64,000 nucleotides of DNA. Source: Vibrio artabrorum. GTDB taxonomy: Bacteria > Pseudomonadota > Gammaproteobacteria > Enterobacterales > Vibrionaceae. Location of the stretch: positions 868,001 through 932,000 of the forward strand of contig NZ_AP025458.1 of assembly GCF_024347295.1 (NCBI RefSeq), read 5' to 3'. The position numbers were made by a program, and so were the translations under genes. Positions 57,392-64,000 of this stretch are shown piece after piece. Under the pieces are notes generated by a model. That model worked only from the letters and a program-made list of their open reading frames with translations. It ran no database searches and was not told where the DNA came from. Each line of letters opens with the position of its first letter. Positions within the stretch are counted from its first letter, which is position 1.

Positions 57392-58699
57392 ATGGGCAAA
57401 CAGGAAGTCAAAACACGTTCCGGAGAACGTGTCGCCGTTGTCGCTGGATTACGAACCCCATTCGCTCGTCAGAGCACAGAATTTAGTCAAGTGCCCGCTG
57501 TTGACCTTGGCAAAATGGTTGTGAGCGAGATGCTTGCCCGAACGGATGTTGATCCTGCACTCATTGAACAAGTTGTGTTCGGTCAAGTGGTGCAGATGCC
57601 GGAGGCACCGAATATTGCGCGTGAAATTGTGCTTGGTACAGGCATGGATATTAATACCGATGCTTACAGTGTGACGCGTGCTTGTGCAACGAGTTTTCAA
57701 GCTGCTGTTAACGTGACCGAAAGTATAATGGCAGGCACGATTGATGTCGGTATTGCGGGTGGTGCGGATTCTTCTTCTGTATTGCCAATTGGTGTTTCGA
57801 AGAAGCTCGCGGCAAACCTATTGGCGTTAAGCAAAACGAAAACGCTAGGTCAAAAGCTGAAGATTCTTAAAACACTTTCAGTTAAAGATCTGATGCCAGT
57901 ACCACCGGCGGTAGCCGAATACTCGACAGGCCTATCCATGGGACAAACGGCCGAGCAGATGGCTAAGACCCATGGTATTACTCGCGAAGCTCAAGATGCA
58001 CTGGCTCACCGTTCTCACTCGTTGGCTTCTCAAGCATGGAAAGAAGGCAAGATTCAAGACGAAGTGATGACGGCATTCCCTGCGCCTTATAAAAACTACC
58101 TCGCGGAAGACAACAATATTCGCCATGACTCAACGGTTGAAGGCTACGCTAAGCTGCGTCCTGCTTTTGATAGAAAGTACGGCAGTGTAACCGCTGCCAA
58201 TGCTACGCCGCTGACTGATGGCGGTGCGGCGGTGATGTTGATGCGCGAAGGTAAAGCGAAGGAGCTAGGCTTAGAAGTGCTTGGCTATATTCGTGGTTAT
58301 GCGTTCTCAGCAATTGGTGTTGAAACGGATATGTTGATGGGGCCAACGTACGCGACCGCTCAAGTACTAAAGAACACCGGTCTAGAGTTATCTGATCTAA
58401 CCTTGATTGAGATGCACGAAGCATTTGCAGCACAAGTGTTGGCTAACGTTAAAATGTTCGCCAGCGATGAGTTTGCTCAGAAGAACCTTGGCCGCGACAA
58501 AGCGATTGGTGAGATTGATATGGAGAAGTTCAACGTGCTGGGTAGTTCCATTGCTTATGGACACCCGTTTGCGGCGACAGGGGCGCGAATGATGACTCAA
58601 ACACTGCGTGAACTGAAACGTCGCGGTGGCGGCTTGGCACTGAACACGGCGTGTGCGGCTGGTGGTTTAGGTGCAGCAATGATCTTGGAGGTGGAATAA
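57392..58699 (+). CDS. fadI: 3-ketoacyl-CoA thiolase FadI
   Basis: FadI cleaves 3-ketoacyl-CoA to acetyl-CoA and a shortened acyl-CoA in beta-oxidation, in complex with FadJ. The 435 residues match the FadI length rather than the shorter FadA. The nucleophile C98 lies in [13 protein letters not shown]. The active-site histidine H391 lies in [13 protein letters not shown], and the second cysteine C421 in [23 protein letters not shown] precedes the ATG. The stop overlaps the fadJ start (TAATG). A FadR-like site covers the promoter. Confidence 0.96.
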   Translation: MGKQEVKTRSGERVAVVAGLRTPFARQSTEFSQVPAVDLGKMVVSEMLARTDVDPALIEQVVFGQVVQMPEAPNIAREIVLGTGMDINTDAYSVTRACATSFQAAVNVTESIMAGTIDVGIAGGADSSSVLPIGVSKKLAANLLALSKTKTLGQKLKILKTLSVKDLMPVPPAVAEYSTGLSMGQTAEQMAKTHGITREAQDALAHRSHSLASQAWKEGKIQDEVMTAFPAPYKNYLAEDNNIRHDSTVEGYAKLRPAFDRKYGSVTAANATPLTDGGAAVMLMREGKAKELGLEVLGYIRGYAFSAIGVETDMLMGPTYATAQVLKNTGLELSDLTLIEMHEAFAAQVLANVKMFASDEFAQKNLGRDKAIGEIDMEKFNVLGSSIAYGHPFAATGARMMTQTLRELKRRGGGLALNTACAAGGLGAAMILEVE

Positions 58700-60915
58700 T
58701 GTCTACGACTCTTGATGCAACAACAGAAAAAGAAATCGTCGCTCAACCCGATTCAACGTCTGCGACTGAATCAACCAAAAACAAAGCGACAGCGTTCTCT
58801 CTTAATATCGATGAACAAGATATTGCATGGCTTGCGATCGATGTGCCAAACGAGAAAATGAACACGCTGCAAGCGGCTTTTGCTGAAGAAATGAAAGCCA
58901 TCTTCGAGCAACTCAAAGAAAAGCAGAGCCGAATTAAGGGTTTAATCGTTCATTCTCTCAAGCCAGATAACTTTATCGCGGGTGCGGATGTACGAATGCT
59001 GGATGCGTGTAAAACGGCTGATGAAGCACAGTCTTTAGCTCGCCAAGGGCAGGAGATGTTTCAAACACTTTCAGATCTTCCGTACCCTGTCGTCGCAGCA
59101 ATACATGGTCCATGTTTAGGCGGCGGGTTAGAACTGGCTCTTGCGTGTGATTACCGGGTATGTACCGATTCAGACCAAACCCGTCTTGGCCTGCCAGAAG
59201 TTCAGTTAGGTTTATTGCCTGGCTCTGGTGGCACACAGCGCCTTCCTCGTCTAATTGGTTTGCTGCCATCACTCGATCTTATTCTAACGGGTAAACAACT
59301 GCGTGCTAAGAAAGCAAAATCACTTGGGGTTGTGGATGCTTGTGTACCTGAAACCATCTTGCTTGAAGTGGCTAAAAGCTATGTTGAAAAGAATTCAGGT
59401 GGCAAAAAAGGTAAGCGTCTTGCGTCTAAAAAACGGGCTTCAGCCAAAGAAAAACTGATTTCACGTACTGGGTTGGGGCGCAAAGTGATTTTTGAACAAG
59501 CTTCTAAGAAGACAAATCAGAAAACACGCGGCAATTACCCAGCAGCAGATGCGATCCTCGATGTGATTCGTTATGGCTTGGAGAATGGCTTTGATAAAGG
59601 CCTTCACTATGAAGCGAAGCGTTTCTCAGAACTGGTGATGACTGCTGAATCCAAAGCCCTGCGTTCGATTTTCTTTGCAACCACGGAAATGAAAAAAGAA
59701 CACGGCGCAGACGCAGAACCGAAAGCGGTGAAACGTATTGGTGTGCTAGGCGGCGGTCTAATGGGTGCAGGTATTAGTCATGTGAGTGTGGCAAAAGCGA
59801 AAGTGCCAGTGCGTATTAAAGATGTATCAAATGAAGGTGTGCTTAATGCGCTTAACTACAACTATCAGTTGTTCGATAAGCAGCGTAAACGTCGAATTTT
59901 GAGTAGAGCGGGTCTTGAAAGTAAGATGCTTCAGTTGGCTGGTGGTATCGACTTTACCAGCTTTAACCACACCGACGTGGTGATTGAAGCCGTGTTTGAA
60001 GATCTTGAGCTTAAGCAATCAATGGTTGCGGACATTGAAGCCAATGCTAAGCCAGAGACAATCTTTGCGACTAATACGTCTTCTTTGCCAATCCATAAGA
60101 TTGCAGAGAAGGCGCTGCGACCAGAAAATGTGGTTGGCCTGCATTACTTCAGCCCTGCCGAAAAAATGCCGCTGGTTGAAGTTATTCCTCATGAAACAAC
60201 GTCAGAAGAGACGATTTCGACAGTGGTTGCATTAGCGAAGAAGCAAGGTAAAACCCCAATTGTTGTTAAAGATACGGCTGGCTTCTATGTGAACCGTATT
60301 CTTGCGCCGTACATGAACGAAGCGGCGCATCTGTTATTGGCGAATGAGCCGATTGAAAAACTTGATAGCGCATTATTGGACTTCGGTTTTCCGGTCGGCC
60401 CGATCACCTTGCTCGATGAAGTGGGGGTTGATATTGGTGCGAAGATCATTCCGATTTTAGTCAATGAGCTTGGCAACCGTTTCCAAGGCCCAGATGTGTT
60501 CGATGTTCTTTTGAATGACAACCGTAAAGGCCGTAAGAGTGGTAAAGGTTTCTATACTTACAAGGGCAAAAAGAAGGAAGTCGATAAGTCAGTTTACAAG
60601 CTGCTTAAGCTGCAACCGGAACCTAAGTTGAGCGATAACGACATTGCTCTGCGTTGTGTGTTACCCATGCTGAATGAAGCGGTCCGTTGTCTTGATGACG
60701 GTATTATTCGCAGCCCTCGTGATGGTGATATCGGTGCGATTTTCGGTATCGGTTTCCCGCCATTTTTAGGTGGCCCGTTCCGCTATATGGATCAAGTCGG
60801 CATTAAATCTCTGGTTGAGATGATGAACGACTTCGCGAAGAAATACGGTGATCGTTTTGCGCCATGTGATGGTCTGTTAACGCGTGCTGGTTTGGATGAC
60901 TCTTTCTACAAGTAA
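58699..60915 (+). CDS. fadJ: Fatty acid oxidation complex alpha subunit FadJ
   Basis: FadJ is bifunctional: enoyl-CoA hydratase and 3-hydroxyacyl-CoA dehydrogenase. The product has 738 residues from ATG 58699, somewhat longer than E. coli FadJ (714) because of a Thr/Ser-rich N-terminal extension. The hydratase half has [28 protein letters not shown], with its glutamate, and [18 protein letters not shown]. The dehydrogenase half starts with the NAD site [15 protein letters not shown] (about 347) and has the [15 protein letters not shown] catalytic-histidine segment. A basic linker ([17 protein letters not shown], about 235-252) sits near the join. It is followed by a strong terminator. Confidence 0.96.
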   Translation: MSTTLDATTEKEIVAQPDSTSATESTKNKATAFSLNIDEQDIAWLAIDVPNEKMNTLQAAFAEEMKAIFEQLKEKQSRIKGLIVHSLKPDNFIAGADVRMLDACKTADEAQSLARQGQEMFQTLSDLPYPVVAAIHGPCLGGGLELALACDYRVCTDSDQTRLGLPEVQLGLLPGSGGTQRLPRLIGLLPSLDLILTGKQLRAKKAKSLGVVDACVPETILLEVAKSYVEKNSGGKKGKRLASKKRASAKEKLISRTGLGRKVIFEQASKKTNQKTRGNYPAADAILDVIRYGLENGFDKGLHYEAKRFSELVMTAESKALRSIFFATTEMKKEHGADAEPKAVKRIGVLGGGLMGAGISHVSVAKAKVPVRIKDVSNEGVLNALNYNYQLFDKQRKRRILSRAGLESKMLQLAGGIDFTSFNHTDVVIEAVFEDLELKQSMVADIEANAKPETIFATNTSSLPIHKIAEKALRPENVVGLHYFSPAEKMPLVEVIPHETTSEETISTVVALAKKQGKTPIVVKDTAGFYVNRILAPYMNEAAHLLLANEPIEKLDSALLDFGFPVGPITLLDEVGVDIGAKIIPILVNELGNRFQGPDVFDVLLNDNRKGRKSGKGFYTYKGKKKEVDKSVYKLLKLQPEPKLSDNDIALRCVLPMLNEAVRCLDDGIIRSPRDGDIGAIFGIGFPPFLGGPFRYMDQVGIKSLVEMMNDFAKKYGDRFAPCDGLLTRAGLDDSFYK

Positions 60916-60936
60916 CTTTCTCGCGCGCTGATGATG

Positions 60937-60970
60937 AAGCCCGCATCAAACGATTGATGCGGGCTTTTTA
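60937..60970. terminator. Bidirectional terminator between fadJ and the M16 peptidase
   Basis: AAGCCCGCATCAA-ACGA-TTGATGCGGGCTT is a perfect 13-bp stem followed by T on the + strand. It serves fadJ (+) and probably the convergent peptidase gene (-). Confidence 0.92.
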
Positions 60971-60989
60971 TTGAGTGTCGATTTATCAT

Positions 60990-63770
60990 TTATCCGTGAA
61001 GATCGTAGTCTTTAGGGCGTAATTGAAATTCATCAATAGAGCCAATTTCCACCCCGACGGATAATTTTTCTTCAGTGTCGTGAGCGTTACCTTGTGCGTG
61101 CATAATTAGACGATTCGCCGTACGTGGTTTGAGCTGGTTGACCACAAAACGGATCATATCAGAGCGAGTTAGCCCTTTTAGCTCTTCAAGCACACGTTCT
61201 CTTTGGTTGAATTCGACGTCTTTATTGCCAATCGCCACCCATAAGCGCTGAGCACGTCCTCGCAATGTGGTATCTGGGGTTGAAATCTGATTCCATAAGC
61301 CCCGTTTACTGCTGTGCCATTGATAATCATTAAGTTCCAACAACACCATGTAAAAGGCATTGAGGAATTCATCAATCGAAGCGAGTAGGTCGACCGGGGC
61401 CGCATTGGGTGACTGCACGTACAATACAATACCGGGATGGCGATTGAGTGGCATATTCCCAGTCCCAACCATATAACCTAGCTGTTGTTTGGTACGTATT
61501 TCATGGAAGAAAGTCGCCGACATGAGGTGATTGGCTAATGAATATAGTGCAATGCTGTTAGGTAAGGTATCGGGACATTGATAATAGACCACAATCGCAG
61601 AATCATCTTGATTGCAGGCGACTTCACGTTGAAAGCTGCCGTTTTCGCCAAGCATGATCAATGGGCGTAGTGACTCTTCGTAGGCTTGGCCTTGAACACG
61701 CAGCGCATCTTTTAGGTTTTCAGCCATCTTGTGGGCATCGTTTTTTTGCCAGTCACCATAGACAAACATTTCTATGTGCAGTTCGGCCAAAATCGCTTGC
61801 ACAAAAGAAGACAGTTCATCCACCTCTATCGTTTCTAATGCTTCAATTAAAACGGAATAGGGCGGATTATTGGGCTGAAGTATTCCAGTCATCGTATTAA
61901 ACAGCTGCGAAATAGGCCGATCTTGTGATGTGTTATTCCAGTTTCTGAGCAGCTGATTTTTAATTGTTGTGAAGCGTGCCGGACTAAAGTCGCGAGCTTG
62001 GAAACGTTCAATAATCATGTTGAGCAGTTGTGGCTGCTTCTCGCTGAACCCTGAAAGCGTGAGCGTAACACCGCCCTGATGGGTATACATGTTGTAACCC
62101 ATGCCGGCAATCTCAGCTTGATACGTATCTTTTTCAAGCGAGTCTAAGAACATCTCAACACAGACGCGTGTCTTAACGATGTTTCTTGGGCTTGATACCG
62201 AATGTGGGCTGTCGATGGCAATATACACGACACCTTTGGGTACTCGAAACTGGTGGTCTTGCAGGTGCCACAATTTAAAGCCGTCGAGCTGTTCCAACAA
62301 TTGTGGGTATTGAGTGTCATCTTCGAGCTCTTTTGGGTCTAACTCATAGCAAATAAACGGGTTTTTACTTGGCAGTTCAAACTTCCAGCCGGGGTTGATA
62401 CTCGTAAAACATTGGGTTTGTTCTGGGCTAAAAGGCGTGACAGAGTAGGGGGTAAAGTACCATTTTGCTTTTCTATCATATTCGAAGCCTTGGGCAATGA
62501 TGGTTGCACGCATATTGTCGACGGATAAGTAGGGAAGTAAAGAGCGTTGTAACTCTTCGTCAAAGTGCGACATCTTATAATCGCCATACACCACATCTTG
62601 TTCTTGGTAGTGCTGCATGTTGATCACAAGATGACTGACGATATCAAGCGGCCTTGCTGGCTCTTGAAAGCGGAATGCGGATTCTAAAACAGCACGTTTT
62701 TCTAAGTAGCGCCACTCTTCAATCCCTTGCTGTTCAATGAGCTTGATGTATTGGAAGACGGCTTGGATGATGCTGTCGGTTTTTGTTAAACCCTTCATCG
62801 TCAATGAACAATTGACGGTGAAGTCACGGTAGTTACTGCTGCTTGCTCCGCCTCCCGCTGATAGGGAGGTAATCCAACCTTTCTCTTTGAGTTGCATCAT
62901 TAAGCTGCCTTCACCTTCATAACCTAAAAGATGGGCAAAGAACGACAAGGGTTTAATGCCGTAGTGTGCATCCATATTCGGCATCGGGAAGGTTAAGATA
63001 AGTTTTCGTACTTCTTTTATCGGCTCAACACGGACTTGAATACCCGTGCTTAGCTCGCCAACAATCGGCACTTCAACCTTTTTGCCTTGTAAGTGGTGAT
63101 TGGGAATTGAGCTAAAACGTTTTTCCACCCAGCTTTGCATCTCATCTAATGACTGATTGCCAGACAGTGTCAGCGTCATCAAGTCAGCAGAGTACTGTTG
63201 CTGGTGGAAAGCTAAGATCTCTTGTCGAATCGTCTCACCGTTTCTGTCACCCAAGGTATCGATATTACCGACAGAAAATTTTGAGAATGGATGATTGTGG
63301 TTCACTAACTCTTTGGTCACCTGATACAAGCGGCGAGAATCGTCATTGAGTTTCATTTTATATTCGGAATCAACGGCTTGACGCTCTTTATCTAACGCTT
63401 CCTCATTGAACAAGGGAGCAGTAAAAAACTGGCTAAAGCGATCGAGTGCGCTTTTAAATGCATTTAATTCAACATCAAAAAAGAAGCAAGTATGTTCTGT
63501 TCCCGTCCAAGCATTGTTACTGCCACCATGTTGGCTGATAAAGCTTTGGAATTCCCCGATCTTTGGATACTTTTCTGTTCCCAAAAAGAGCATATGCTCT
63601 AAATAATGAGCTAAGCCCTCTCTATCTGAAGGGTCATCAAAGTGCCCGACATTCACTGCGAGTGCGGCAGCCGCTTTTTGAGCGTTCTGATCGTGAACTA
63701 GCAGTACTCGTAATCCGTTATTTAGTGTTAGGTAACGGTATTGATGTTCATCGTTGGGGCTTAAATGCAC
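60990..63770 (-). CDS. M16 family zinc metallopeptidase (insulinase / protease III type)
   Basis: This is a large pitrilysin-type peptidase of 926 residues, the length of insulysin-like enzymes. The inverted zinc motif HxxEH is HYLEH, with H55, E58 and H59. The third zinc ligand lies in the helix RQAVDSEYKMKLNDDSRRLY. The central and C-terminal inactive M16 repeats follow, with the late FEHIRTKQQLGYMVGTG-like segment (as FHEIRTKQQLGYMV). No signal peptide is evident, so it is probably cytoplasmic, unlike periplasmic E. coli PtrA. The start is GTG 63770, with GGAGATG upstream. The substrate is unknown; oligopeptides are likely. Confidence 0.92.
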   Translation of the reverse strand: MHLSPNDEHQYRYLTLNNGLRVLLVHDQNAQKAAAALAVNVGHFDDPSDREGLAHYLEHMLFLGTEKYPKIGEFQSFISQHGGSNNAWTGTEHTCFFFDVELNAFKSALDRFSQFFTAPLFNEEALDKERQAVDSEYKMKLNDDSRRLYQVTKELVNHNHPFSKFSVGNIDTLGDRNGETIRQEILAFHQQQYSADLMTLTLSGNQSLDEMQSWVEKRFSSIPNHHLQGKKVEVPIVGELSTGIQVRVEPIKEVRKLILTFPMPNMDAHYGIKPLSFFAHLLGYEGEGSLMMQLKEKGWITSLSAGGGASSSNYRDFTVNCSLTMKGLTKTDSIIQAVFQYIKLIEQQGIEEWRYLEKRAVLESAFRFQEPARPLDIVSHLVINMQHYQEQDVVYGDYKMSHFDEELQRSLLPYLSVDNMRATIIAQGFEYDRKAKWYFTPYSVTPFSPEQTQCFTSINPGWKFELPSKNPFICYELDPKELEDDTQYPQLLEQLDGFKLWHLQDHQFRVPKGVVYIAIDSPHSVSSPRNIVKTRVCVEMFLDSLEKDTYQAEIAGMGYNMYTHQGGVTLTLSGFSEKQPQLLNMIIERFQARDFSPARFTTIKNQLLRNWNNTSQDRPISQLFNTMTGILQPNNPPYSVLIEALETIEVDELSSFVQAILAELHIEMFVYGDWQKNDAHKMAENLKDALRVQGQAYEESLRPLIMLGENGSFQREVACNQDDSAIVVYYQCPDTLPNSIALYSLANHLMSATFFHEIRTKQQLGYMVGTGNMPLNRHPGIVLYVQSPNAAPVDLLASIDEFLNAFYMVLLELNDYQWHSSKRGLWNQISTPDTTLRGRAQRLWVAIGNKDVEFNQRERVLEELKGLTRSDMIRFVVNQLKPRTANRLIMHAQGNAHDTEEKLSVGVEIGSIDEFQLRPKDYDLHG

Positions 63771-64000
63771 AGGAGCATCTCCAGATAAGGTAGTTTTTAA
63801 ATTATGTACTCGATGATTCGGCGTGCAAACCTAGAAATCATATTTTGGGATATGAAAGGCTTTTTGGCGACTTCAACAGACTTTTATCGATTTTTATCAG
63901 TGATTTATTTTCTTTTACCAAGATTGTTAAGAAAGTCGAACTCTTTAGCAAGTGACTTGATATAATTATTTATATAGACTTTGCTTTCTCTGGATGGAGA
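63771..64000. other. Intergenic sequence at the right edge
   Basis: There are 230 AT-rich bases upstream of the - strand peptidase gene, with no open frame supported by a ribosome site. The last bases, CTGGATGGAGA, resemble a ribosome site, so a + strand gene may begin just beyond the window. Confidence 0.4.

Overview
The window is a piece of a Vibrionaceae chromosome, most likely a marine Vibrio. The pointers are a single polar-type flagellar cluster with FlrA/FlrB/FlrC regulators, FlhF/FlhG, several tandem flagellins with the N-terminus [12 protein letters not shown], and the polar chemotaxis-array proteins ParC/ParP beside cheA and cheW. The species cannot be named from this sequence alone. 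No phage, insertion sequence, CRISPR array, tRNA or rRNA was seen, and no gene looks broken.

Region 1 (1-12.7 kb, + strand) is structural: the end of flgI, then flgJ, flgK, flgL, three flagellin genes, flaG, fliD, flaI and fliS. The first flagellin matches V. cholerae FlaA and has a sigma-54 promoter; the next two have textbook sigma-28 (FliA) promoters. Region 2 (12.9-17.1 kb) encodes the regulators FlrA, FlrB and FlrC. Region 3 (17.2-36.4 kb) holds basal body, switch and export genes: fliEFGHIJ, fliK, fliLMNOPQR and flhB, then flhA, flhF, flhG and fliA. Region 4 (36.4-44 kb) is chemotaxis: cheY, cheZ, cheA, cheB, parC, parP, cheW and a DUF2802 gene. Sigma-54 -24/-12 elements precede flgK, flaA, fliE, fliK and flhA, which fits the Vibrio cascade FlrA/sigma-54 -> FlrC/sigma-54 -> FliA.

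Region 5 (44.2-51.4 kb) is the cytochrome c maturation operon ccmABCDEFGHI, followed by the lipoprotein gene mlaA. Region 6 (52.4-60.9 kb) is fatty-acid uptake and oxidation: two fadL paralogues, an ECF-type sigma factor with a DUF3379 partner (all on the - strand), then fadI-fadJ on the + strand. FadR-like operators lie upstream of one fadL and of fadI. A large M16 zinc peptidase gene on the - strand closes the window.

Most genes are standard. The least explained signals are in non-coding RNA. (a) The flagellin untranslated regions carry three hairpins that all present the loop GGUGAGAG, and the flaA 3' UTR carries a 13-nt perfect complement to one of them inside its own hairpin loop. (b) Between the sigma factor and fadI lies a roughly 170-nt run of perfect hairpins ending in an intrinsic terminator, which looks like an unannotated small RNA. 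(c) Two variable-looking protein linkers stand out: 16 GAGCCA hexamers in parP and three DEFE(R/K)LLD(E/Q)LHG repeats in CheA.
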